From: Histidinibacterium aquaticum | GTDB lineage: Bacteria > Pseudomonadota > Alphaproteobacteria > Rhodobacterales > Rhodobacteraceae | Direction of reading: 5' to 3' | Assembly: GCF_008710275.1 (NCBI RefSeq) | Contig: NZ_VYQE01000002.1 | Location: 124,001 to 188,000, forward strand | Length of the DNA stretch: 64,000 nt | Shown here: positions 41,708 to 50,252 of the stretch, in pieces | How positions within the stretch are numbered: the stretch's first letter is position 1 | How the letters are laid out: the number at the start of each line of letters is the position of its first letter | Notes under the pieces: generated by a model | Databases searched by the model: none | What the model saw: the letters and a program-made list of their open reading frames with translations, nothing else | What the model was told of the DNA's origin: nothing | Translations under genes and position numbers: made by a program

Positions 41708-42508
41708 ATGCCGAAAGATATCCTTGCAAACACCCGCGACGTCTCCGAGGTCACGACAGATCCGGCCAGTGATGCGAAGGGACAGACCGCGGTGCTCTAC
41801 CGCATGGCTCTGCCGAACCACCTTTGCCCGTCGGGACAAAAGGCGCGGTGGCTGCTCGACCGCAAGGGCTACGAGGTCGACGACCGCGCCTTCCGGACCC
41901 GCGAAGAGGTCGATGCCTTCAAAGCCAGCTTCGACGTGCCGACGACGCCGCAGGTCTGGATCGAGGGAGAGCGGGTCGGCGGCTACGACGCGCTGCGCCA
42001 GCGGCTGACCGACGACGATCCCAAGGCCACAACCTACAAGCCGGTCGTCTATCTCTTCGGTGTCGCCGCGGCGACGGCGCTGGCGCTGAGTATCGGGTTT
42101 CTCGGCGCGATCACCTGGCAGACGCTCGGCTGGTTCATCTCGATCTCGATGATCCTGCTGGGCATGCAGAAGCTGCGCGACATCGAAAGCTTCAGCACGA
42201 TGTTCCTCAACTACGACGTGCTGGCCCGGCGCTGGGTGCCCTACGGCTATGTCTATCCTTGGGTCGAGACCGGGGCGGGCGTGCTGATGACGGGGATGCT
42301 GCTGACCTGGATGGCGGCACCGGCGGCACTGATCATCTCGACCATTGGCGCGTGGAGCGTGTTCAAGGCGGTCTACATCGACAAGCGCGAGCTGAAGTGC
42401 GCCTGCGTCGGTGGTGGATCGAACGTGCCCTTGGGCTTCGTCAGCCTCAGCGAGAACCTGGCGATGATGGGAATGTCGCTCGTCATGCTATGGATGCTTC
42501 TGATCTGA
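41708..42508 (+). CDS. Glutaredoxin-MauE/DoxX-like membrane fusion protein
   Basis: 266 residues. Residues about 25-105 are a glutaredoxin fold with a monothiol-type CPSG site (HLCPSGQKARWLLDRKGYEV), DVPTTPQVWIEGERVGGYDAL carrying the cis-Pro, and acidic ends. Residues about 118-266 hold four hydrophobic segments of MauE/methylamine-utilisation type, plus a cytoplasmic or periplasmic CACVGGGSNVPLG motif with two Cys that could exchange disulfides with the glutaredoxin. The gene lies across the CsoR-type operator from the repressor, so it belongs to the metal-response set. It probably moves reducing equivalents or handles Cu(I) at the membrane; the exact role is unknown. Confidence 0.82.
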   Translation: MPKDILANTRDVSEVTTDPASDAKGQTAVLYRMALPNHLCPSGQKARWLLDRKGYEVDDRAFRTREEVDAFKASFDVPTTPQVWIEGERVGGYDALRQRLTDDDPKATTYKPVVYLFGVAAATALALSIGFLGAITWQTLGWFISISMILLGMQKLRDIESFSTMFLNYDVLARRWVPYGYVYPWVETGAGVLMTGMLLTWMAAPAALIISTIGAWSVFKAVYIDKRELKCACVGGGSNVPLGFVSLSENLAMMGMSLVMLWMLLI

Positions 42509-42509
42509 C

Positions 42510-42760
42510 TCAGCGCAAGACGATGGGATCGCCCCGGCTGTCCCGGCGTTCGGCGGCACCGGGGCGGTCGGACGTCGCGTCGGGCACGTACCACGCCTCC
42601 AAGGTCGCCCCTAAGCCCTCGTGCTTGAGGGTCTCCACCCAAGCCGAGCAGCAGCCGCAGTTCGGGTCATTGAAAGTTTACATCGCCGGGCTGGCAGCAC
42701 CGCCTCGGAGCAGCAGCAACGTCGCTACACCGAGGCGGCGCCTCCGGAGAGACTGGCGAC
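42510..42760 (-). pseudogene. DUF411 (CopG-like copper-associated protein) remnant with in-frame stop and lost C-terminus
   Basis: Translating the minus strand gives a signal-peptide-like run (VATLLLLRGGAASPAM), then a TAA stop at 42678-42680, then NDPNCGCCSAWVETLKHEG, the CxCC metal-binding start of DUF411 proteins. The frame then continues into unrelated sequence (WYVPDATSDRPG) and stops at 42510, without the LGVP...SCHTA and VEGHVPA parts of an intact ~150-residue protein. It lies downstream of and in line with the cupredoxin gene, a normal partner. The stop and truncation indicate decay, unless the sequence has errors. Confidence 0.7.
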
Positions 42761-42786
42761 ATGGACGCCGCCGTCCTTGATCGATC

Positions 42787-43257
42787 TCAGTTGACTGTGA
42801 TCGGGCCGTGCATGCCGGCCTGCATATGACCGGGGATCAGGCAGGCGAACTGGAAGGTCCCGGCGTTGGAGAAGGTCCAGATGAGTTCACCTTCTTCCTC
42901 GGGGGCAAGGCTCAGGGCGTTGGGATCGTCGTGATCCATCTGGTCCATCCCGGCCATCTCCGCCATGTGGGCGAGATTGCTCTCCTCAGTTCCAAAGACA
43001 ATCTCGTGTTCGAGGTACCCAGTGTTCGTGACCGCGAAGCGGATGGTTTCGCCTTCCTCGACTTCGAGCTCGGAAGGCTCGAAGGCCATGCCCGAGTCGG
43101 TCTCCATCATCTCGATCTCGACTGTCCGATCGACCTCGGCCGCATTGCCGGGCTGGCCGACGGCCAGACCTTCATCGTGAGAGTGGTCGCCCGATCCGGC
43201 GGCAAAGGCCGATCCGGCGACGAGGATCAGGACGGATGCGAGGGTGTATGCTTTCAT
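42787..43257 (-). CDS. Periplasmic cupredoxin (plastocyanin/azurin-like copper protein)
   Basis: 156 residues with a Sec signal (MKAYTLASVLILVAGSAFAA). After an acidic linker with HSHDE comes a cupredoxin domain. The type 1 copper ligands are His in YLEHEIVF and the cluster FACLIPGHMQAGM (Cys-x4-His-x4-Met). A Met/His-rich insertion HMAEMAGMDQMDHDD between strands could bind extra copper. It is an electron carrier or copper chaperone in the periplasm. The adjoining DUF411 remnant and the multicopper oxidase support copper handling. Confidence 0.88.
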   Translation of the reverse strand: MKAYTLASVLILVAGSAFAAGSGDHSHDEGLAVGQPGNAAEVDRTVEIEMMETDSGMAFEPSELEVEEGETIRFAVTNTGYLEHEIVFGTEESNLAHMAEMAGMDQMDHDDPNALSLAPEEEGELIWTFSNAGTFQFACLIPGHMQAGMHGPITVN

Positions 43258-43358
43258 GGTTGCTCCAGGAAGTTAGGTGCCCAAACAGGGCGCAGAAGTA
43301 CGTTGCCCAAAGACGCCCGACGCGTCAGCGCGGGCCCAAGGGTCCGACAAGTGTTGGA

Positions 43359-43730
43359 TCAGTGAAGTGCGGCCGGGGGGCGGTGGAAGGGCTCCGCGCG
43401 TGCGGCAAGCGGGCTCGGCGGGACCGAGGGGGCGAGAACCGCCGACACAAGGTCATTGGGCCGCGCCGCCACCGGCACTGATGCCTCGAGCCAGTTGCAG
43501 GCGTGGATGCCGCAGGCGAGATGCAAAGTCTCGTGAGAAGGCCCGCCATGGCCGTTGCCCGCCGGCTGGGCGGTCTGGGGCGATGCGTCCGCATGATGCG
43601 CCTCCGGGGTGATGTTCCCGCAGCAGTCGGGCTTGGCGGGGACATGATCCGTCTGCGCTGCGGCCACCATCGTGGCGGGCAGAAGGAGGGCGATGCAGAG
43701 CACCCGAAACAAATGGACCAGCGATCTCAT
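43359..43730 (-). CDS. Small secreted Cys/His-rich protein (DUF2946-like)
   Basis: 123 residues from the ATG at 43730. The N-terminal hydrophobic signal (LFRVLCIALLLPATMVAAAQ) is followed by a Cys/His-rich stretch: DCCGNITPEAHH, HGGPSHETLHLACGIHACNW. Proteins of this shape occur beside copper-resistance genes and probably bind or sense Cu in the periplasm. No enzymatic motif is seen. A gap of 101 bases separates it from the cupredoxin gene on the same strand. I cannot assign a specific function; the family name is tentative. Confidence 0.65.
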   Translation of the reverse strand: MRSLVHLFRVLCIALLLPATMVAAAQTDHVPAKPDCCGNITPEAHHADASPQTAQPAGNGHGGPSHETLHLACGIHACNWLEASVPVAARPNDLVSAVLAPSVPPSPLAARAEPFHRPPAALH

Positions 43731-43936
43731 GGCCTGACACCTATCCGCATGGTCGCCGGGCAAGCAAGTCGCTCCGGATCAGATCGGCGCTGCCCTGCCA
43801 GTGAAGGGTCCGGATCACCGCTTCATGACGGCGCGGCCTAGGGCGCGCGCCAGCCCAAAGGCAATCAGCGCGCCGCCGCTCCGTCGGTGCATTGCGGCGC
43901 AGGTCGACTCGCCCAGACGGCGCGATCGTGGACAGC

Positions 43937-43978
43937 CATTTGACCGAGATGTCATTTGACCAGGGCTGCCAACCTGGT
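43937..43978 (+). promoter_or_regulatory. Possible MerR/CueR-type promoter dyad
   Basis: Dyad ACCAGG-N8-CCTGGT (43959-43978) directly follows a TTGACC -35-like hexamer (43956-43961). CATTTGACC is also directly repeated at 43937 and 43953. A long 19-base spacer to a poor ATGACC -10 would fit MerR-family control. No MerR gene is present in the window. Confidence 0.4.
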
Positions 43979-44011
43979 GCATGACCTTTGGTGCTTCGCA
44001 TCGGAGAGAGC

Positions 44012-44323
44012 GTGCGCCTGATCCTTCTCATCGTCCTGTCCAGCCTGCTTGCGCTGGCGAGCCTGCCGCAGAGCGTCATGGCCGACGATGCCCTGCACGT
44101 TCACGACTGCGCGGGGTGTTCTGAGGACGCCCCCGGTCACGCGCCGGTCGACGGCGTCGGCACGGCCTGCTCGAAGGTCGGCCATTGCAGCGCCGCCATG
44201 GTCGCGCTTCCGCCGAGCGAACGCATCGCGGATGCGCCCGCGGCGGAGCGCTACCGGCTCACGGAGCCGACCTCCGTCCGCTCCTTCATCGTGCCCCTGG
44301 ACCTGCCGCCTCCGCGCGCCTGA
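44012..44323 (+). CDS. Small secreted Cys/His-rich protein, start of copper oxidase operon
   Basis: 103 residues from the GTG at 44012, with GGAGAG 5 bases upstream; a TTG 24 bases earlier is the alternative. Signal peptide LILLIVLSSLLALASLPQ, cleavage near VMA. The mature part has HVHDCAGCSEDAPGH and CSKVGHCSAAM, which are metal-binding-like Cys/His pairs, and a Pro-rich end. It mirrors the divergent protein at 43359-43730 in size and character. It leads the cytochrome/multicopper-oxidase operon. Function is not known beyond probable copper binding. Confidence 0.65.
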   Translation: MRLILLIVLSSLLALASLPQSVMADDALHVHDCAGCSEDAPGHAPVDGVGTACSKVGHCSAAMVALPPSERIADAPAAERYRLTEPTSVRSFIVPLDLPPPRA

Positions 44324-44410
44324 GCCGCACCTCATGGAGACGAAGACCGGTGGTTTCGACCGCCGAATGCACCCTCGCGGCGGTAGCGTCGCGCCATCCA
44401 GGATACGATC

Positions 44411-44842
44411 ATGAACAAGCTTGCCTTCGCCGGTGCCGCAGCGATCGCTGTCGCCGCCGCCGCCTATTTCCTCGGGCCTCGAAGCGCGCCCGAAACCGCT
44501 GAACAGATGCCCGCACCGGGAGACCCGATCGTCTCCGTCGCGATGCCGGAGAACCTCTCGACCGAGGCCACGATGGGAGAGCGGGCCTTCGACGCGGTCT
44601 GCGCCACCTGTCACGGGGACAATGCCGCCGGAAAGATGGGCTCTGGGCCGCCCCTCGTTCACGAGATCTACGAGCCATCCCACCACGGCGACATGGCCTT
44701 CCAGATGGCCGTTCAGCGTGGCGTCCAGGCGCATCACTGGCGGTTCGGGAACATGCCTCCGCAAGAGGGCCTGACACAGGCCGACGTCTCGATGATCGTG
44801 GCCTACGTCCGCGAACTTCAGCGCGCCAACGGGATCAACTGA
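44411..44842 (+). CDS. Class I c-type cytochrome, membrane-anchored or exported
   Basis: 143 residues. An N-terminal hydrophobic segment (LAFAGAAAIAVAAAAYFLG) acts as signal or anchor. The haem site is CATCH at 64-68, with the probable axial Met in FGNMPPQEG. The remaining sequence is a compact mono-haem cytochrome c (DVSMIVAYVRELQ C-terminal helix). Its stop lies one base before the start of the multicopper oxidase, so the two are coupled. It probably carries electrons from the oxidase substrate to the respiratory chain. Confidence 0.88.
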   Translation: MNKLAFAGAAAIAVAAAAYFLGPRSAPETAEQMPAPGDPIVSVAMPENLSTEATMGERAFDAVCATCHGDNAAGKMGSGPPLVHEIYEPSHHGDMAFQMAVQRGVQAHHWRFGNMPPQEGLTQADVSMIVAYVRELQRANGIN

Positions 44843-44843
44843 C

Positions 44844-46229
44844 ATGACCCAACGCATGACTCGACGCGCCTTCTGCGCGGGAGCCGCCGCCGTCGTAGCC
44901 GCCCGTCCCGCCTGGTCGGCTGAGCCCGACGTGCTGACCGCTCGCCCCGCCAGCGTCCAGCTGGCGCCCGCAGGCTACCCGGAAACGGCGATCTGGGGAT
45001 ATGACGGCCTGCTGCCGGGGCCAGCGGTCCGGGCCTGCCAGGGAGAACGGATCTCCCGCCGGCTGGTCAACGAGCTTCCCGTTCCGACCTCGGTGCACTG
45101 GCACGGCATCCGCATCGACAACGGGATGGACGGTGTCGCGGGGCTGACCCAGGACGCGGTGCCTCCCGGCGGGTCCTTCGACTACGACTTCGCCGTACCC
45201 GACGCCGGGACCTACTGGTACCACGCACACGCCAATTCGATGGAGCAGGTGGCCCGGGGCCTCGCGGGCGCGCTGATCGTCGAGGAGCCAGCCCCACCCG
45301 ATGTCGACTGGGACGAGGTCCTTCTCCTGGACGACTGGCTGCTCGATCCGGAGACCGGCAGCTTCGCCGAGCCGATGGCGCATCCGATGATGATGAGCCA
45401 CGCTGGCCGGACGGGGAACCTCCTGGGAACCAACGGGCGCCCCGATCTCTCGATCCCCGCCAGGCGGCACGAGCGGCTGCGTCTTCGGCTGATCAACACC
45501 GCGAACGCGAGGATCTTCGTGCTCCGACTGGAGGGGCTCGAGGGCTGGCAGGTCGCGCTGGATGGGATGCCGCTCGAGGCCCCGGAGCCCGTGACCACCG
45601 AGCTGGTCCTGGCTCCGGCCCAGCGGATCGATCTTCTCGTCGACATCACCGCGGACAGCGGGGAGACGGCGGCGCTGCTCCGGCTGGACGACGACGACGC
45701 CTGGCGCCCGCAAGTCACGCTCCCGGTCTCTGGACGCGAGTCCCGGACACGCCGCGGCATCCCCGACCCGCTCCCGCCCAATCCCTCGACGGACCAGCCC
45801 GACCTCACCGGGGCGCGTCGGCTCGACATGGTGATGGAGGGAGGCGCGATGTCGGGGATGCGCAGCGCCCGCTACCAGGGTGAGGAGCTGGGCTTTCGCG
45901 CGCTTGCCGCACAGGGCCAGTACTGGGCGCTCGCGGGCCAGGCCGGCCTCGCCGAGACCCCGTTCGCGCGGCTCTCCCGAGGCGAACCGCTCCGTCTAAA
46001 CATCGACAACAGGACCGTGTTCCCCCACGCGATGCACCTCCACGGGATGCATTTCCGGACCGTCGCCCCGGACGGCACGCAGGGACCGCTGCGCGACACG
46101 GTCCTCAGCCTGCCCGGTGAGCCGATGGAGATCGCCTTTACCGCCGACAACCCCGGGAAGTGGCTCTTCCACTGCCACATGCTCGGCCATGCCGCCTCGG
46201 GCATGACCACCTGGATCGACGTGACTTAA
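44844..46229 (+). CDS. Multicopper oxidase (CopA/laccase-like), Tat-exported
   Basis: 461 residues. The Tat-type leader (MTRRAFCAGAAAVVAARP) fits a folded copper enzyme. All four copper-ligand boxes are present: HWHG at 85-88, YWYHAHANSMEQ, HAMHLHGMHF (H-x2-H-x-H) and FHCHMLGHAASGM (H-C-H-x3-H with axial Met). It is a three-cupredoxin oxidase expected to oxidise Cu(I), or an organic or metal substrate, with O2 in the periplasm. Placement between two c-type cytochromes is unusual for a CopA and suggests respiratory electron exchange. RBS is weak; translation likely depends on coupling. Confidence 0.9.
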   Translation: MTQRMTRRAFCAGAAAVVAARPAWSAEPDVLTARPASVQLAPAGYPETAIWGYDGLLPGPAVRACQGERISRRLVNELPVPTSVHWHGIRIDNGMDGVAGLTQDAVPPGGSFDYDFAVPDAGTYWYHAHANSMEQVARGLAGALIVEEPAPPDVDWDEVLLLDDWLLDPETGSFAEPMAHPMMMSHAGRTGNLLGTNGRPDLSIPARRHERLRLRLINTANARIFVLRLEGLEGWQVALDGMPLEAPEPVTTELVLAPAQRIDLLVDITADSGETAALLRLDDDDAWRPQVTLPVSGRESRTRRGIPDPLPPNPSTDQPDLTGARRLDMVMEGGAMSGMRSARYQGEELGFRALAAQGQYWALAGQAGLAETPFARLSRGEPLRLNIDNRTVFPHAMHLHGMHFRTVAPDGTQGPLRDTVLSLPGEPMEIAFTADNPGKWLFHCHMLGHAASGMTTWIDVT

Positions 46230-46249
46230 AACAAGGAAGGAGACGACAG

Positions 46250-46687
46250 ATGCAATCGATGACTCTGACCGCCGCCTTGTTCCTCCTGCCGGCTGCGGCG
46301 TCGGCCGAGCACCTATTGGGCGGCCGGGACATCGACGCGGGCGCAGCGCTCTACGCTGAGCACTGCGCCTCGTGTCACGGCGCGGAGCTCGAAGGGCAGC
46401 CGGATTGGCAAAGCCCCGGTCCCGACGGGGTCCTGCCCGCGCCGCCTCACGACGTGACCGGGCACACCTGGCACCACGATAGCCAGTTGTTGCTCGACTA
46501 TGTCCGCCTGGGCGGTGCTGCGGCGCTCGAGGCGCGCGGCGTATCCGGTTTCGAAAGCGGAATGCCGGGACTTGGCGATCAGCTCTCCGAGAGCGACATC
46601 CTCGACATCCTCGGCTTCATCCGCTCGACTTGGCCGGAGCACGCAAAGCGCGTCCAGCAGGAACGGACTCATGGAGCGTCTGACTGA
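46250..46687 (+). CDS. Class I c-type cytochrome, periplasmic
   Basis: 145 residues from the ATG at 46250, with GGAAGGAG 7 bases upstream; a longer frame inside the oxidase gene is rejected. Signal peptide (MTLTAALFLLPAAASAE). Haem site CASCH at 39-43, an axial Met probably in ESGMPGLGDQL, and C-terminal helix ILDILGFIRSTW. It follows the multicopper oxidase closely, is unlike the cytochrome upstream of that gene and completes the operon. Confidence 0.88.
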   Translation: MQSMTLTAALFLLPAAASAEHLLGGRDIDAGAALYAEHCASCHGAELEGQPDWQSPGPDGVLPAPPHDVTGHTWHHDSQLLLDYVRLGGAAALEARGVSGFESGMPGLGDQLSESDILDILGFIRSTWPEHAKRVQQERTHGASD

Positions 46688-46785
46688 GGGCATGGCGCGC
46701 CCCGGGCCATCTACGGATTGCCAGCCCATTCCTTCAGAATATCGAGCGGGTCGGTTGTCCGGGCGGATGAGATGCTGCGCGATGG

Positions 46786-49700
46786 CTAAACAGAATGCGC
46801 GGCGTTTCCGGCCGAGTTCAACTCCGCAGCAAGCACGTTGACCAGCCGATCCGTATTGAACGGCTTTTCAATCCGCGTCACGTCTTTCAACTCCCGGGGC
46901 ATCGTGACTGTTTCAGCATAGCCGGTCGTGAAAACGAACGGGATCTCTCGCGCCCGGAGAGCTCGTGCCGCGGGCCAGGCCATTTCGCCGTTCAGGTTCA
47001 AGTCGAGCACGGCCGCGTCGAAGGTCTCGGAAACGGCAAGTCGGAGGGCCGCGTCCACCGTGCCGATGGGCCCGATGGGAGAGCACCCCGCAGATCGGAG
47101 CGCCTCAACCGTGTCCTGCCCGATGATTTGCTCATCCTCGACGACGAGAACACGTTTCCCCTCCAGGCTCGCGGGGTCTTCTGGAATGGGCGCGTCTTCA
47201 TTACGAGGTGGCGCTGTGAACCCGCCGCCCTGAGCTTGCAGGTTGGCCAACGGCAAGTCGAACTGCACCCTCAAGCCGGCCCGGTCGAAGTCCATGGCAA
47301 CTTCACCGTCAAGCTCGGCGCTCAGTATTTGCCTGATAAGGCGCGAACCGAAACCCTTCCGGCTTGGTTGCTGTTCAATCGGGGGGCCGCCGCGCTCCAC
47401 CCACTTCACTTTGAGGCGGCGCTCAGGTGCCTCTCCGGAGAGCTCCCACTTGATCTCAAGGCGGCCGCCTTCCTGAGACAGCGCACCGTATTTGCCGGCG
47501 TTCGTAACGAGTTCGTGGAGAGCCAGCGTCAGCGTCTGCGCTGCTTTGGGCGTCACGTTCAGTTCAGGTCCCGCCGCCGCGACACGGTCCTGCTCTTCAC
47601 CGCGATACGGGGCGACGGTATTCTCGACGAGATCCCCGAAGTCTGCACCTTGCCACCGACTGCGCGCCAGGAGCGCGTGCGACTGTGCCAACGCGTTGAT
47701 GCGGCCGACCAGCCTTTCTGCGGCGTCCGGTCCGACCGTCTTTCCGCGACCGAGGCTCTGTCGGGCGATTGACTGGACGACCGCCAGGATGTTCTTCACC
47801 CGGTGGTCCAGTTCGCCCATCAGGACGTTCTGATGCTCTTCGGCGCGCTTTCGCGCGGTGACGTCGCTGGCGGCGCCGAACCATTCAAGGACGCGGCCCT
47901 CTTCATCCGTGAGCGGCACCGCACGGGACCTGACCCAGGCGACGCTCCCATCGAGCTTGAGGATCCTGTGCTCCAGATCGAAGTGGTTGCCGCTGTCGAT
48001 CGTGTCCCTGATCGCCGCCTCGACCAGCGGCTGATCCTCCCGCGGAATGTAGCCTGTCATCCAGTCTCTGCGCGGTTCGTGCGTGTCCGTGATGAAGCCG
48101 CGTCCGCCAAGCTCACGCATTTCGCTCCAGTCCGGGCTCATACGGTAGATGACATCCGACGTCGAACTGACCAGAGCGCGGTAGCGGTCTTCGCTTTCCC
48201 GGAGATCCGCCTCGGCCCGCTTCCGTTCGGTGACATCAATGATGATTTCGACGGCGGTGCCATCGTCGAGCATCTTGTCAACGCACTCCACCCAGATGCG
48301 GGAACCATCCTTGTGGGTGTACTGCTTTTCGAATGGCCCGGCCTTGCCGTCCGCCTTGAGCTCGGCGATCGTCTGCTCGTCCCGCCAGCGCCAGTCGGGT
48401 GGTGTGAGGCGCTCGTACCGAACCTCGCCCTTTTCCAGCTCCGCTCGGCTATAGCCGATCATCGAGAGGTATGCGTCGTTGGCGTCCAGTACGCCGCCAA
48501 CCAGGTCGAAAAACACGACGCCCACGGTCTCCATGTCGAGAACTTTGCGCAGCCGACTTTCGCTATCGCGCAATGCTGCCTCGGCGTCCTTGCGCTCGGT
48601 GATGTCGCGCCAAAACACAGCGAGGCCCTCGGGCACCGGGAACGCCCGCATTTCAAGCCACTTCGTTCCGTCGTGTGGGAAGGTGTAGCGGTGCTCCAGG
48701 CTCACAGGCACCTGTTCTTTCAGGGCCTTCTTGTAGAGCCGACCGAGCTCACTCCGCTCGGACCCCGGGTAAACCTCCCAGTGGGTCCGACCGCGGATAT
48801 CTTCGAGCGGGCGCCCATCGAGCTCGAGCGCCGCCTCGTTCTGGGTGATGATGCGCAGATCGTGATCCATGAGGCCGAAGGCCTCGCCCATTCCGTCCAG
48901 CACGTTGCGGAGCCGTCGCTCCCGCTCTCGAAGCGCCTCTTCCGCAGTCCTCCTCTCTGTCACATCGAGAAGAATCCCGCGGATCAGCACCGGTCGCCGT
49001 TCGCCCTCGACCTCGGCGAACTCGGTTTTCCCCTTCATCTGCACCCACCGCGTCTCACCGTCCGGTCGGATGATCCGATGCTCGTGAAAGAGCGCCCCGT
49101 CCCCGGCCGGATCGGTCACGCGAGCGAAAGTGTCCGAGACAGAGGCTCGATCCTCGGGGTGGACGAAGTCCGGGACAGTCTCACCGATCGGGGCCGGGTC
49201 GTTCTTCGGGTAACCCAGGATGCTTCGCATCTCCGGTGACCAGAATAACCTGCCTGCGCGCCTGTCGTCTTCGAACACGCCAACATGAGCCGCCGACGTG
49301 ACCGCCTCCAATCGTGTCGCGTTCTGGCGGAGGTCGGTGACATCGCGGATGGCGAGCAGGATCAGATCCATGTGATCGAGTCGACGACCGTTGAGAAGCA
49401 TCACCCGTTCGCCGATCCCCTCGAAGGTGTGGGTGACCTCGAAGTCGTCGAAACTTCTCTGCCGGGGCAGGACCTCGCCCAGCAGCAGGCGGAGTTCGGG
49501 AATGTCCCACTGGCCATTGCCTAGTTCGTAGACCAGGTGACCGATCGTCTTCTCGGGCTGGACCGCGAATCTTTCGTAAAACGCACTGCTCGCGGACTGC
49601 ACCCGAAGATCCTGGTCCAGGATCAACAGGCCCTCGCGAACGCTGCCGATCAGCTTGTCGGCGAGTTCGATCCTCCCGTCCAATTCCGCTTGCGCCGCTT

Positions 49701-50070
49701 CGCGCTCGGTGTCGTCCGAAATGGCAAGCAGTATCAGGGCGGGACGCCCCGACCGATCGACGCGCCGAGCATTGAGATGCATGGTGCGCCGCCCGATCCG
49801 CTCAAAATCGTGCTCGACCCGGTAGTTCGATACAATTCTCTTCTCCGGCAGGATTTCCCCCAAGAGCCGGCGCAACTCGGGGATATCCCACTGTCCGTTG
49901 CCGAGGTCGTAGACAAGGGTGCCCAAGGTCTCGGGGCGTGACACCTGGAACTGGTCCAGAAAGGCTTCGTTCGCAGTTTCGACCCTTAGATCAGCATCAA
50001 GCGTCAGAAGCGGAAGGGTCACGGTTTCGAGTATCGCTCTGGCGAGCTCGCTGTCGTGTTCGGCAACCAT
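46786..50070 (-). CDS. Hybrid sensor histidine kinase: about six PAS domains, HWE kinase core, receiver domain
   Basis: 1094 residues, apparently cytoplasmic (no membrane segment). Two similar PAS units come first (about 12-120 and 135-240), each containing GNGQWDIPELR. Four more follow (about 245-375, 380-495, 500-620, 625-755), ending in D(V/I)T-(E/A)RK PAC marks. The kinase core holds ELDHRVKNILAVVQSIARQ (phospho-acceptor His), the N-box ALHELVTNAGKYGALS and VKWVERGGPP, i.e. the HWE His, Trp and Glu. The C-terminal receiver (about 965-1080) keeps VVEDEQ, phospho-acceptor AAVLDLNLNG and IEKPF. HWE kinases commonly feed general-stress or light/redox pathways. No partner response-regulator gene adjoins it; output is unknown. 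Confidence 0.9.
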   Translation of the reverse strand: MVAEHDSELARAILETVTLPLLTLDADLRVETANEAFLDQFQVSRPETLGTLVYDLGNGQWDIPELRRLLGEILPEKRIVSNYRVEHDFERIGRRTMHLNARRVDRSGRPALILLAISDDTEREAAQAELDGRIELADKLIGSVREGLLILDQDLRVQSASSAFYERFAVQPEKTIGHLVYELGNGQWDIPELRLLLGEVLPRQRSFDDFEVTHTFEGIGERVMLLNGRRLDHMDLILLAIRDVTDLRQNATRLEAVTSAAHVGVFEDDRRAGRLFWSPEMRSILGYPKNDPAPIGETVPDFVHPEDRASVSDTFARVTDPAGDGALFHEHRIIRPDGETRWVQMKGKTEFAEVEGERRPVLIRGILLDVTERRTAEEALRERERRLRNVLDGMGEAFGLMDHDLRIITQNEAALELDGRPLEDIRGRTHWEVYPGSERSELGRLYKKALKEQVPVSLEHRYTFPHDGTKWLEMRAFPVPEGLAVFWRDITERKDAEAALRDSESRLRKVLDMETVGVVFFDLVGGVLDANDAYLSMIGYSRAELEKGEVRYERLTPPDWRWRDEQTIAELKADGKAGPFEKQYTHKDGSRIWVECVDKMLDDGTAVEIIIDVTERKRAEADLRESEDRYRALVSSTSDVIYRMSPDWSEMRELGGRGFITDTHEPRRDWMTGYIPREDQPLVEAAIRDTIDSGNHFDLEHRILKLDGSVAWVRSRAVPLTDEEGRVLEWFGAASDVTARKRAEEHQNVLMGELDHRVKNILAVVQSIARQSLGRGKTVGPDAAERLVGRINALAQSHALLARSRWQGADFGDLVENTVAPYRGEEQDRVAAAGPELNVTPKAAQTLTLALHELVTNAGKYGALSQEGGRLEIKWELSGEAPERRLKVKWVERGGPPIEQQPSRKGFGSRLIRQILSAELDGEVAMDFDRAGLRVQFDLPLANLQAQGGGFTAPPRNEDAPIPEDPASLEGKRVLVVEDEQIIGQDTVEALRSAGCSPIGPIGTVDAALRLAVSETFDAAVLDLNLNGEMAWPAARALRAREIPFVFTTGYAETVTMPRELKDVTRIEKPFNTDRLVNVLAAELNSAGNAAHSV

Positions 50071-50252
50071 CTTCGGACCTCGTCACTTGCACCGGTCGTA
50101 ACTACTCGACCTTGGTCCAGCCTATCCCGAGATGGATGCTTTCCAAACCCCAAGACCCGGAACATCTCAAAGCCGTTGTGACTGCCACCTGGGAGAATGA
50201 CCGCCAGGTCCACCGGAGCGATTAGAGGACTTCAGAGGGGCATTCCGGATGC

